Source: Topomyia yanbarensis
Lineage: Eukaryota > Arthropoda > Insecta > Diptera > Culicidae
Assembly (NCBI RefSeq): GCF_030247195.1
Contig: NC_080671.1
Coordinates: 200,860,897-200,924,896 of the forward strand
Direction of reading: 5' to 3'
Length of the DNA stretch: 64,000 nucleotides
Below the pieces are notes generated by a model, which had not been told where the DNA came from, did no database searches, and saw nothing but the letters and a program-made list of their open reading frames with translations. Below, one piece after another: positions 31,576 to 44,064 of the stretch; position 1 is the first letter of the stretch, and the number at the start of each line of letters is the position of its first letter. The translations under genes and the position numbers were made by a program.

Positions 31576-31734
31576 TGCCGCCTGATATTTTGGACTATCC
31601 TACCAGCACCGATATGGTGGTGCGAGAAGGGAGCAACGTAACTTTGCGTTGCGCAGCGACAGGATCCCCAGCACCTGCAATTGTGTGGCGACGAGAAGGT
31701 GGCGAAAACATATCGCTACAAGATGGGGAATTAG
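31576..31734 (+). CDS. DIP/lachesin-type Ig gene, third visible exon (first half of Ig domain 2)
   Basis: Between acceptor CATTTCAG and donor TTAG/GTAAGA. Its first two bases complete the valine codon opened by exon 2. It then reads PPDILDYPTSTDMVVREGSN, VTLRCAATGSPAPAIVWRRE and GGENISLQDGELG. PPDI and the VREGSNVTL-C block mark the linker and B strand of the second Ig domain, and IVWRREGG is the C strand with its core tryptophan. It ends in phase 1. The next exon, with the LxISKVxRxHMGxYxC-type F strand, was not found up to 64000, so the following intron is either longer than 32 kb or the exon escaped reading by eye. Confidence 0.93.
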
Positions 31735-31814
31735 GTAAGATTTAACAAATTGTGTGCTGTCAATATTGTCACCTTCCGAAACGCGAACCGATCCAAAAGC
31801 GCTGACCATAATTA

Positions 31815-32115
31815 CTTAATCTCTTAACAACCTCCTTCGCCGGGTTTCCTATCCTTTTTGGCAGTACTTGTTCCTATTTATCTGCTAGCTGCTGTTGAGA
31901 ATTGCCCGCGATTACGCCCGTTTTTAGTTCTCATCCACTCCGACTGAGATCAGAGAAATAGGAGAAATTTCTCTAGACAAAGTTATCCTGAAACTTGTCG
32001 AGACGTGAGTCGATCCTGAGATGCCGATCAACTTGACTTACATCCCTTTACAGCTACCCTCGCCGGGTTTCTTCAATGATTTGTTCCGAGAGTGACCGAC
32101 TCAAATGACATTTTG
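31815..32115 (-). repeat. Interspersed repeat with duplicated module, reverse copy
   Basis: Reverse complement of part of 11880-12445. It shares the GGATGTAAGTYAWGTTGRTCGG block, the CAGCAGCTA segment and the GGATARGAAACCC block. It lies just downstream of Ig exon 3. Confidence 0.65.
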
Positions 32116-35100
32116 ATGCGTCAATACAGCAAGCAGTTTAATTTTTTTCTGACAGGAAGTTAAGAAATTTTCGAAAGTGATTCCAAACTTTCATGGGACG
32201 GGTTTGAATCCCCAAAATTCTGCCTGGCACACGGGCCTGATTGTAAACCTACGGTAGCACAGTTTTACCCCAAAAACTAATCTATTATGTTCCATCGAAA
32301 CTTCCATTCATTCAGTGCTTTGTAGTCGATAATTCGCTATTTTGTTGCTTTCCTATCAACATTATGACCGTGACGAATAACGCATGAAAATTTTGGTAAT
32401 TTCAACTAGAAAACTAAAGGCAGACAAACTTTGAATAAAGAAGAGTTCGATAATGGATGCATTCTGATACACTTATGAACATTCCAAAGGACAACAATAA
32501 GAATAGCGATGAAAAATTTGAAGCGAGGATTAAACCAAGAGCGTTAGTTTGTATTCGCCAAATTCGAACAAACCATGTATCTTTTCATATCAGGCCTTGT
32601 GTTATTCCGCCTAAACTAAAGGCTGTATATATGAAAACTTCCCTTCATATTTTCAACGGAAGCCATATATTTCTTGTGAAGATATGAGAGGGAAAGGAGA
32701 TTAAAATCGGCTAGGAAACTTTGTAGCTGTGGTTAAAGTATGAATATGATATGCAATCGAGCTAAGTGATATATCGGCGGGGTAAAAGTGAAAGAGCTGT
32801 GAATTTTATAGACGCTTGGTAGTCGGCGCAATAAGCATGTTTTAATATTTATTTGCTTCTGTGTGTTCTACATTTACGGATACTGTTTGTCGGTATGTTT
32901 ATTGGTCACCGCGCGTGTAGGAGGTATTTTTCAAAACGGTTTAATTTCAATGATTGAAGTGCTCTTTGGAGAGATGATGTTTTTAATTTTTTTCACTTTT
33001 ACGCTGCGTTCAAATGGTTTCTCTCGTCCTCTTCCAATGTCTGCTGCACACCGCATAATATTGTAAGTGACTAGGTACACTCGGGTCATTCACATTTGAT
33101 GAAAACATAAAAAATCACGCTTGATCTGGTAGAAATAAAAGGTCATCGAGATACTTTTCCCACATGGCCTTACTTTATGCATTTATTTTCTTTTCAAAAT
33201 CTACAAGATAAACTAGAAAACAAATAGAAACTGACCCGTAATAACTATGACGTATTGAAAAGGCTAGAGCGGAGTTTGGCTCTTAACAGTAATCGTAATT
33301 TTGGAATGTAAACTAAAAATAAATGCGCATGGTAATTCAAACTATTAATAGTTATGATTTGCATACTGGATGGAACAGAACATAGAAGAGATATAAGACA
33401 CTTCTGACTACGTGAGAGATTGATACGAACCCGACCAGAAGGAAATAACACAATTATAACTCATGCTGATATTTTGTTACGAAAAATTTCCTATCAAATT
33501 TTGTTATAAAGTAGAAACCGTTAGGTGTTAAAATAACAAAAATTCTAACAAAAAATTGTCTACGAATATCACATTTATAACAAATGTTGATAGCAATATA
33601 ACACGATCATAACAACTTGAGATAGCATAATTGACCCCAACATAGCTTGTATTACTTATTGTATAATACCAATGATTTTAGCGTGCACGTCTAAAAATAG
33701 AATACGAGAAAAATAAAGCATACATTAGGGCGCTTTTTTCTTTGGAGCAAAAAGCTTCCTGCAGCAAAAGCTTTTATAGCATTGCCAAATAATTGCATAC
33801 CTGCTGGCTCATTGTTATTGTGAGTATATGACAAAAGCAGATTATTATTTTTCGATATTGCCGCTTTGAACCAGGGTACTCTGAGTTTGATGGGGAAGTT
33901 TCCTGCATGAATCAACGAAGTTGTTTTCGACTGATGTTTAATGTTAGCATAATATTCCACGCATTCGTCAAGGACAAAACGATTATAGATGCAGAAGACG
34001 TTTCCAGAACGCACACATTGAACCTTGCCCAAGCCTAAGTGCTGTTTGTTTTCCTGGTGTCATACGCTTTGTTTTTATTCAGTTTCAGTCACTAATACAG
34101 CTGCCTGTATGACGATAGACTAAATAGCTTTATAATATCTTTTCAGATTAGGAAAGAGGGGCTATTTTTAGATTCTAAATACTGCGCTTTGGCTCTTCTC
34201 TTGTACGTTAACGTGTTTTACATGGTTTTAAGAAATAATGTCGATGCGACATGGTAACATTGAGCGGATATTTAACATAAATTGTTTCACGAAGAATACA
34301 ACAAATCTTATTTAGGATTCCACATAGATTCAAAGCAACGAATGAGTTTTGAGGTTTCAAAATAAATCTCTTTTAGGGATTTGTTATTGGCATTTTTGAT
34401 AAGGGGAAGACTAAATAAACCAGTACAATTTGATTTCAATTCGCGTTTCTTTCATTTGACTGCTTGATACTTCCTGCATATTCTTCGAAATAATTTTTAT
34501 AGGAAAATTATAATCTTTATAAAAACGCACTTCGATAACTTCACGATTTCAAAGCTTTTTATAATAATGGCTTTAACATTTAAATCATACGCCTCCTACT
34601 CGAAGTTATGTGTCAGAAGAGTGTATCAGAAAATAGGAAATGTTATCTCTTAATCCAACTGAAACCAAGTAAGTCAATCAAACACCTCACTGACAAGTTC
34701 TCCGACCACTTGCATCTAAAACTTGTCTATACTCAAAATGCGAAATTTTGAAAATCCAAATAAAAAAATCAAAAGCTGAGAAAAAAAAGACTGTACTTAC
34801 TGTAACATCATCGTTGTATGCGTACATTAATATCATATTATTAATCCAATGATAGCACCAGAAGATATAATATTGATATAAGTTTTCTTGCATTCCTGAT
34901 CGGTATATCATAAAGATAACACAGAGAGTAATAAATATCAACATGAGATATAAATTTGATAGTTTTCTGGTATGATGTTCTGATCGGGAAGATCATGGTT
35001 TATAATATTTTTCGTTCCATGTCCCTCTTTCCGAGAACGTTGTTTGCGAAATATACAAATATAAAAAAATACAGATTCACGAATGCGGATTTCTAAGTTA

Positions 35101-35540
35101 GGATTCTCGAAGCCAGATTTCCAAGGTAGAATTGCCGACGTCGGCTTTCCAACTGCGAAATCTGAATCGGAATTCCGATATTGGAAATGTCTGATGTCGG
35201 AAATCCGGCAATAATCACATACTCGCATATACATTTACACATATACACATGGCTCACGAAACGGGCATCGGTACTGAGAAATTCAACCGCCAGGGAACTC
35301 TCAGTCGGAGTAGGGTGAGTTTATCGCCGAGGACTATCCGAATAGAGCGTGTTTAAGCTGGGAACTAAAAAGCTCACGGAAGCTGAATCTAAACGGCTTT
35401 TTTAAGCCGGCGCTAAACCGCATATATACGGTTTATGATTTTTAGCATTGAAAATGCTTTACTCTACTATATAGGGCTGGGGACAGGTGTAAAACTAAAA
35501 TCTGATTTCGAACTGCGTCATGAAAATGTGGCATAATTTT
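32116..35540 (+). other. Intronic or intergenic sequence downstream of Ig exon 3
   Basis: AT-rich. 33440-33620 has several TTATAAC/GTTATAA words that may be a MITE. 35060-35215 holds imperfect repeats of a GGATTTCCRA-type motif. A minus-strand 85-codon frame (34687-34944) is hydrophobic but matches nothing I know. No supported gene. Confidence 0.3.
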
Positions 35541-35870
35541 AAACGACTATAGCGCTGTTAATTGTTGATGGATTTGCGTAATTTAAATACTAATAGATTC
35601 AGAGAAATCCAACTTAAAAATTGGTTGCAACTATAAATTGGTATTTCAGCTGTACACTATTGAAAAATCTGTAACATTCTAAAAACATTGGGAAAATGTA
35701 AGAAAACAGACAAAGTTTTCGCTTACGTTTTGTTAATTATTGATGGATTTTAATGATGCGAAAACCAATAGACTCAGAAAATTGCCAGTAAAAAATTGTT
35801 ATCAAATTTATCTGTGTATTTTGTTAGCACACTATTAAAAAATTCGTAAATATGCACAATTTTCACAAAT
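35541..35870. repeat. Imperfect tandem duplication, unit about 180 bp
   Basis: Two successive segments share TTAATTRTTGATGGATTT, AATAGAYTCAGARAAAT, AAAAATTGKT and CACTATTRAAAAATY in the same order and spacing. Confidence 0.6.
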
Positions 35871-36549
35871 TTGCGCAAGACTTTCCCTAACACAGACCTC
35901 ATCTCGACATTCACAAGCGTCCTACACAATTCATCGCTTGATATAAAAGGAATGTTTTTGACCGAATTCCTTCATTGCCATGCCTGCTCTGCTGGCAGAA
36001 CCAGTTGGATTATCACTATTGTTGCTTGTAGGATTGCTGTTAGATCTTTCATTTGATCACGAGCTACGGAAAGAGGAACGTTTGGCTGTGTGCGTTGGAA
36101 GGATTTTATTCGCAGCTTCAAACGACGATGGCGGAACAGAAGCGAGATGGCGAACTGCTATTTTATGCCGTGTGTATCAGCCGTGCAGGCAAGGCTCAAA
36201 TCGTTCCATAGGATTCTCGTCTTATAGTTATTAGCAAACTGTGCTTATTGGGATGAATATATAATGGAAAAAAAATTATTTACGCTTTTAAGTGTTAATA
36301 ATGCTGCATTTTCAATGTAACTGCGGTCGTGTCTTGTACACAACCCTTTAATTTTTTACCGCTGGGGAATATCTGAGTGGTGTTCGGGGCTAAATGGCTC
36401 AAGTACACAGAGGATGTAAGCGTTGTAATAGATGGAGAGAATTGTGGAAAGCAAGAGAAGATTCAAGAGCTAAATGGCTCAAATTTCGAGCCATTTCATG
36501 GCTCAAATAAGGCTCCGAGATATCAGCGGAAAACTCGTGGTTCGATTTT
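35871..36549 (+). other. Unassigned sequence
   Basis: A less AT-rich stretch (35980-36240) has open frames in several phases, including one with a leucine-rich start. I do not recognise a gene. 36400-36540 repeats the phrase GAGCTAAATGGCTCAA. Confidence 0.3.
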
Positions 36550-37610
36550 TTTCTAAAGGTTTATTTGACACGGCTTAATGTGTTAGCACAACTGAGCCGT
36601 GGATATTTACAACAAGAAAAAATGAAAAATACTAAGAATGTCTATCTGCCAGATCTTGTTGACGCAGTTTGCTGCTGCGTATTGAGATCCTTTTCCTTGA
36701 CAGTGAAGCATTAGTTGCCTTTTCGTTCACGTTCATGTCATCATCAGTACAGCTTTCCTGCTGCTCACGGTAAGAAGTTCTTTTTTGTTTCTTATAGGTC
36801 TTATAGGTCGCTGTTGTAAATCCGTCTTCATCGGTATTTGTTTAGTAGGTTGTTCGTTTGGGAGCGATTGTCGTGGTCGTTGTCTTTTCATTGTTGGTTA
36901 ATTGGGTCGTTGTTTTTGGTTTATCTGCAAGTATCGGTGGCTGCTTGCTAGAGTTGGCTGTAGCAGATGAGTTTGACTAGTTGCTTCGGCGAATATTTTT
37001 CCGTAGTGGGCTGTCTGGTTACAGAATTGACATTATGGGGTCTGATCCGGATATGTAATCAGCATGGTTTGCCCATAGGTTACGCTATCCTTCGGTAATT
37101 TGCATTTGATAGTCATGCAAGAAGGTATTGGATTAGTCACTCGCATCCTCAAAATGTAAACGCCGTTTGGAATACCGGTGAAAAAACTCTCCGAGTGTCA
37201 TTCGTAGAAGAATACACTTACCCGTTATGTGACATAATTCGTTTGATGGAATCTTCCTCAGCGTGCGGTGCCAAATCATTGATACGAACTTCCAACATAT
37301 CTTTTTCCATACACAGGGGGATTTTGATTAAATTCGACATCGTGGTGCATGTTGTTCTTTGCATTGAAGTTTTCTGCCTGTGTTAAACTTCTAAACATAA
37401 TCAAAACACAGTTTTTAACGTGGTGTAGCTGAATGTACGTTCCATCTCCTGAATTGTGGGTCTAAGACGACTTTTATTAAAGTTGATCGAAATCGTGTTA
37501 TCCCAGTAGCACGGTCACTTTTGTTTCTTTGGCAGACTCATTTCACTGCGCAGTCGGGGGCAACGATACAATATTGTTTGTACACTGGATAGAGAACAAA
37601 GCGCTGGCTG
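36550..37610 (-). pseudogene. Degenerate relative of the ORF1-only retroelement
   Basis: A minus-strand translation in shifting frames gives FFTGIPNGVYILRMRVTNPI, then CQFCNQTAHYGK. This aligns with the RRM-like and zinc-knuckle segments of the protein at 21753-22781. The 3' end has the same hairpin layout (36569-36601) beside a T-run at 36546-36552. There are many stops. No target duplication was identified. Confidence 0.7.
36569..36601 (-). promoter_or_regulatory. 3' hairpin of the degenerate ORF1-only element
   Basis: Stem CACGGCT/AGCCGTG with a loop containing GTTAGC. Its position matches the hairpins at 21575-21607 and 19870-19897. Confidence 0.6.
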
Positions 37611-39458
<1,848 letters not shown>

Positions 39459-39996
39459 AATGTAGAATACATTTAAGGTTTCAATATAGGGGTCCCGTTT
39501 CAAAATATCGGCTGCGGTGCCGCGTCAGATTTTGAACGTTAATAACTTTTATCATACTTAACAGAATGATTTGATTTTTAGGCCAATTTGTTGCAAATAT
39601 GTTCCTCTATGCTGTATTAAAATTTGAAGTATGTATAACATGTACTAATAACAAAAAAAATGTGTTTTGAAAAATCTTTCGAAAACGACTCGGAAAAGTG
39701 AAAATTTTCAGCCCATCCCGCACAGAGCCGTCGTTATGGTAGACCAACCGAACAATAAAATAATGAAAAGTTTATATATAGGTCCACTACATGTTTGTTC
39801 GTATGGTTATTCGCATTGGGTTGCTTGACGAGAGCACTTGGTGGGGGAAAGACGGCATATTCCTTTGGTTAGGCCATTAGAAGCCGGACGGAAAGGAAAG
39901 GCTCATGCACGGCACGAGAACGAGCGAGAAAGCGATAGTAGTGCATATTAGCGCGATTCTGTCGGTCGGTTTTTCTCATCATTCATATTCGTTCAA

Positions 39997-40308
39997 GCAC
40001 TAGCAAGCAGCCAGTCCAGCGAAGGAAAGCAGTTGGCAATAGCGACGGACGGAAAAAGTGCCCCAGCTACTGGTGACTCATTGGAACTGTCGCCCTGCAA
40101 GAATTTCGCCCCAACTAAAGGGCAACAGAGTAGGCTATCGTTCCAGCGTCTGGGTCGTGAGATTGTGCAGGACTGCAAAGTCGAGCTACGCTTACAAAGC
40201 TCAGTCGTAATGATGCCCCGAGAAGACAACGATGCCTGCTTGGTCGGTTTGTTCGAGAATGCAAAATAGTGCTTTCTAGCTCACCGTGTCCGCGGGGAGT
40301 GCGTCTGA
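39997..40308 (+). pseudogene. Histone H3-derived pseudogene, copy 1 unit 1
   Basis: The frame from 39997 reads [20 protein letters not shown], then SAPATGDS. Further on come [40 protein letters not shown] and AK, followed by a TAG at 40267. After the TAG the same frame gives CFLAHRVRGECV and a TGA at 40308. These align in order with [56 protein letters not shown] and the C-terminus LARRIRGERA of histone H3. Relative to H3 there are two in-frame deletions (between SAPATG and FQRL, and between LFED and LARR) and one in-frame stop. The initiating ATG is lost. Unit 1 has Leu-Glu and Cys where the other units have Ser-Glu and Tyr. Any product would not be a normal nucleosomal histone. Confidence 0.85.
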
Positions 40309-40336
40309 ATTATGCTCCCGCAATAAAACAATAAAC

Positions 40337-40352
40337 GGTTCTTTACAGGACC
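40337..40352 (+). terminator. Histone-type 3' stem-loop, unit 1
   Basis: GGTTCT-TTAC-AGGACC forms a 6-bp stem (one U-G pair) with a 4-base loop, 29 bases after the TGA of the H3 frame. Position, stem length and loop size match the stem-loop that ends replication-dependent histone mRNAs; the usual loop is UUUC-like. It is preceded by ACAATAAAC. Confidence 0.75.
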
Positions 40353-40474
40353 AATTAATTGTGTTCTAATAAGAGTTAAACTGAAATTTACATTTTATGG
40401 TGCATAACAAATAATTTTCAGAAAGCAATATAAGCAATACGATGTGTGGAAAGAAAGAAAGAGAATTTAAATTA

Positions 40475-41030
40475 TCCTCTCTCGCTCGTTTTCGTGCACT
40501 GCTTTTCTATTCCTTTCTGCTGCTACTACCATCATAACTAAAACGAATGTGCGTGTTCACCCACCATCCTATGGCCAGTGTTGCCACAATTGCATGTTGC
40601 TATTACACTTTGAATTATTTTATCGATTCTCTCTAGTGTTGATAAAATATAGAACGTGCAAAGTACACTAGTCGCATGCTTTTATTCGAACTTTTTGGCA
40701 GCCTCCGTTGATTAACTGCATAAATCGATTTGTTTGTGCAGCTCCTTGCTAGTAGCAAACTAAATAGCCTTTATCAGCGCTAACAAATAACACGAAAGAA
40801 TTTAAATTTGTGAAAATCTTTTCCTTCCTTCTTTTCAAATCTGCAACATTCTTTGAAAATATTGTTTGAATGTTGCTATTGAAAAACTGAACATGCAAGT
40901 TTGCTAGCACTGGCCACTAGATTGAAGGCGATGGAAAGACAGAATATTCGTTTTGGTTATGCTAGTATTGGTAGCCGAACGGAAAGGAAAGGCGCAGGAA
41001 TGGCACAAAAACGAGCGATAGTAGTGCTTT
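40475..41030. repeat. Inverted arms flanking the H3 pseudogenes (first spacer)
   Basis: The stretch 40483-40592 (TCGCTCGTTTTCGTGCACTG, then CATAACTAAAACGAATGTG and CACTGG-like words) is the imperfect inverse of 40900-41015 (CACTGGCCAC, GAATATTCGTTTTGGTTATG, AAAACGAGCGA). Each H3 pseudogene therefore sits between a right-pointing arm and its inverse, like cargo in the loop of a foldback. The arrangement recurs in every unit of all three copies. Confidence 0.7.
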
Positions 41031-41040
41031 CTCGTGTGTT

Positions 41041-41080
41041 CATATATGAATATTGGTCGTTCGGTTTTTCTCATCATTCG
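41041..41080 (+). promoter_or_regulatory. H3 pseudogene core promoter, unit 2
   Basis: A TATA-like CATATATGAA at 41041 is followed about 33 bases later by TCATTCG (41074-41080), which fits the Py-CATTC-Pu cap-site consensus of histone genes. The H3 frame begins 12 bases further on. The same pair is at 42128-42167 and 43215-43254. Unit 1 has the cap-like TCATTCA but no comparable TATA. Confidence 0.6.
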
Positions 41081-41091
41081 TATTCGTTCAA

Positions 41092-41403
41092 GCACTAGCA
41101 AGCAGCCAGTCCAGCGAAGGAAAGCAGTTGGCAATAGCGACGGACGGAAAAAGCGCCCCAGCTACTGGTGACTCATCGGAACTGTCGCCCTGCAAGAATT
41201 TCGCCCCAACTAAAGGGCAACAGAGTAGGCTATCGTTCCAGCGTCTGGGTCGTGAGATTGTGCAGGACTGCAAAGTCGAGCTACGCTTACAAAGCTCAGT
41301 CGTAATGATGCCCCGAGAAGACAACGATGCCTACTTGGTCGGTTTGTTCGAGAATGCAAAATAGTGCTTTCTAGCTCACCGTGTCCGCGGGGAGTGCGTC
41401 TGA
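41092..41403 (+). pseudogene. Histone H3-derived pseudogene, copy 1 unit 2
   Basis: Same structure as unit 1, 1,095 bp downstream. It encodes the Ser-Glu and Ala-Tyr variant, so AYLVGLF matches H3 better than unit 1. The stem-loop is at 41432-41447. Confidence 0.85.
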
Positions 41404-41431
41404 ATTATGCTCCCGCAATAAAACAATAAAC

Positions 41432-41447
41432 GGTTCTTTACAGGACC
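41432..41447 (+). terminator. Histone-type 3' stem-loop, unit 2
   Basis: Sequence identical to the unit 1 stem-loop. Confidence 0.75.
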
Positions 41448-42178
41448 AATTAATTGTGTTCTAATAAGAGTTAAACTGAAATTTACATTTTATGGTGTAT
41501 AACAATTTTCAGCAAGTAGGTTAGAAATACGATGTGTGGAAAGAAAGAAAGAGAATTTAAATTATCCTCTCTCGCTCGTTTTCGTGCACTGCTTTTCCAT
41601 TCCTTTCTGCTGCTACTACCATCATAACTAAAACGAATGTGCGTGTTCACCCACCATCTCATGACCAGTGTTGCCACAATTGCATGTCGCTATTACAATT
41701 TGAATTATTTTATTGATCCTCTCTAGTATTGATAAAATGTAGAACGTGCAAAGTACACTAGTCGCATGCTTTTATTCGAACTTGGCAGCCTCCGTTGATT
41801 AACTGCATAAATCGATTTGTTTGTGCAGCTCCTTGCTAGTAGCAAACTAAATAGCCTTTATCAGCGCTAACAAATAACACGAAAGAATTTAAATTTGTGA
41901 AAATCTTTTCCTTCCTTCTTTTCAAATCTGCAACATTCTTTGAAAATATTGTTTGAATGTTGTTATTGAAAAACTGAACATGCAAGTTTGCTAGCACTGG
42001 CCACTAGATTGAAGGCGATGGAAAGACAGAATATTCGTTTTGGTTATGCTAGTATTGGTAGCCGAACGGAAAGGAAAGGCGCAGGAATGGCACAAAAACG
42101 AGCGATAGTAGTGCTTTCTCGTGTGTTCATATATGAATATTGGTCGTTCGGTTTTTCTCATCATTCGTATTCGTTCAA

Positions 42179-42490
42179 GCACTAGCAAGCAGCCAGTCCA
42201 GCGAAGGAAAGCAGTTGGCAATAGCGACGGACGGAAAAAGCGCCCCAGCTACTGGTGACTCATCGGAACTGTCGCCCTGCAAGAATTTCGCCCCAACTAA
42301 AGGGCAACAGAGTAGGCTATCGTTCCAGCGTCTGGGTCGTGAGATTGTGCAGGACTGCAAAGTCGAGCTACGCTTACAAAGCTCAGTCGTAATGATGCCC
42401 CGAGAAGACAACGATGCCTACTTGGTCGGTTTGTTCGAGAATGCAAAATAGTGCTTTCTAGCTCACCGTGTCCGCGGGGAGTGCGTCTGA
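42179..42490 (+). pseudogene. Histone H3-derived pseudogene, copy 1 unit 3
   Basis: The frame translates identically to unit 2 and lies 1,087 bp downstream. Units 2 and 3, with their spacers, look almost identical, so they are the most recently duplicated pair. Confidence 0.85.
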
Positions 42491-42518
42491 ATTATGCTCC
42501 CGCAATAAAACAATAAAC

Positions 42519-42534
42519 GGTTCTTTACAGGACC
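42519..42534 (+). terminator. Histone-type 3' stem-loop, unit 3
   Basis: Identical to the other units. Confidence 0.75.
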
Positions 42535-43265
42535 AATTAATTGTGTTCTAATAAGAGTTAAACTGAAATTTACATTTTATGGTGTATAACAATTTTCAGC
42601 AAGTAGGTTAGAAATACGATGTGTGGAAAGAAAGAAAGAGAATTTAAATTATCCTCTCTCGCTCGTTTTCGTGCACTGCTTTTCCATTCCTTTCTGCTGC
42701 TACTACCATCATAACTAAAACGAATGTGCGTGTTCACCCACCATCTCATGACCAGTGTTGCCACAATTGCATGTCGCTATTACAATTTGAATTATTTTAT
42801 TGATCCTCTCTAGTATTGATAAAATGTAGAACGTGCAAAGTACACTAGTCGCATGCTTTTATTCGAACTTGGCAGCCTCCGTTGATTAACTGCATAAATC
42901 GATTTGTTTGTGCAGCTCCTTGCTAGTAGCAAACTAAATAGCCTTTATCAGCGCTAACAAATAACACGAAAGAATTTAAATTTGTGAAAATCTTTTCCTT
43001 CCTTCTTTTCAAATCTGCAACATTCTTTGAAAATATTGTTTGAATGTTGTTATTGAAAAACTGAACATGCAAGTTTGCTAGCACTGGCCACTAGATTGAA
43101 GGCGATGGAAAGACAGAATATTCGTTTTGGTTATGCTAGTATTGGTAGCCGAACGGAAAGGAAAGGCGCAGGAATGGCACAAAAACGAGCGATGGTAGTG
43201 CTTTCTCGTGTGTTCATATATGAATATTGGTCGTTCGGTTTTTCTCATCATTCGTATTCGTTCAA

Positions 43266-43577
43266 GCACTAGCAAGCAGCCAGTCCAGCGAAGGAAAACA
43301 GTTGGCAATAGCGACGGACGGAAAAAGTGCCCCAGCTACTGGTGACTCATCGGAACTGTCGCCCTGCAAGAATTTCGCCCCAACTAAAGGGCAACAGAGT
43401 AGGCTATCGTTCCAGCGTCTGGGTCGTGAGATTGTGCAGGACTGCAAAGTTGAGCTACGCTTACAAAGCTCAGTCGTAATGATGCCCCGAGAAGACAACG
43501 ATGCCTACTTGGTCGGTTTGTTCGAGAATGCAAAATAGTGCTTTCTAGCTCACCGTGTCCGCGGGGAGTGCGTCTGA
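43266..43577 (+). pseudogene. Histone H3-derived pseudogene, copy 1 unit 4
   Basis: 1,087 bp after unit 3, with synonymous changes only (for example AAA for AAG in GKQLA and GTT for GTC in KVEL). The spacer after it is truncated near 43985, where the first 3' terminator of the element begins. Confidence 0.85.
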
Positions 43578-43605
43578 ATTATGCTCCCGCAATAAAACAA
43601 TAAAC

Positions 43606-43621
43606 GGTTCTTTACAGGACC
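43606..43621 (+). terminator. Histone-type 3' stem-loop, unit 4
   Basis: Identical to the other units. Confidence 0.75.
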
Positions 43622-43984
43622 AATTAATTGTGTTCTAATAAGAGTTAAACTGAAATTTACATTTTATGGTGTATAACAATTTTCAGCAAGTAGGTTAGAA
43701 ATACGATATGTGGATAGAAAGAGAATTTAAATTATCCTCTCGCTCGTTTTCGCGCACTGCTTTTCCATTCCTTTCTGCTGCTAATACATCATAACTAAAA
43801 CGAATGTGCGTGTTCACCCACCATCCTATGGCCAGTGTTGCCACAATTGCATGTTGCTATTACACTTTGAATTATTTTATCGATTCTCTCTAGTGTTGAT
43901 AAAATATAGAACGTGCAAAGTACACTAGTCGCTTGCTTTTATTCGAACTTTTTGGCAGCCTCCTTTGATTAACTGCATAAATCA

Positions 43985-44055
43985 TTAGATTTAAATTAAC
44001 ATCTCGAAGTGAAGTCACGATGCTCCGGTTATGTCACAGACATTACCCACCCATC
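43985..44055 (+). repeat. First internal 3'-terminator sequence of the H3-bearing element
   Basis: TTAGATTTAAATTAACATC leads to CTCCGGTTATGTCACAGACA and ends CCCACCCATC at 44055, then T9. It is the same motif as at 44438-44470 and 45066-45098, with one change in the hairpin loop (ACA for GCA). Confidence 0.8.
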
Positions 44056-44064
44056 TTTTTTTTT

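Noticed and set aside
34687..34944. 85-codon minus-strand frame with hydrophobic stretches, considered as a chemoreceptor exon
   Set aside because: It has a real ATG, but the composition is what AT-rich DNA gives. No receptor motif or adjoining exons could be found.
35940..36060. Possible histone H2A-like stretch (GCTGGCAGAACCAGTTGGAT region) beside a TATAAAA
   Set aside because: The resemblance covers only about 40 bases with gaps and is not continued by downstream H2A codons. It may be chance.
40901..41134. Overlapping 65- and 76-codon frames in the H3 spacer
   Set aside because: They lie in the inverted arms and H3 promoter region. They recur only because the units are duplicated and show no family features.
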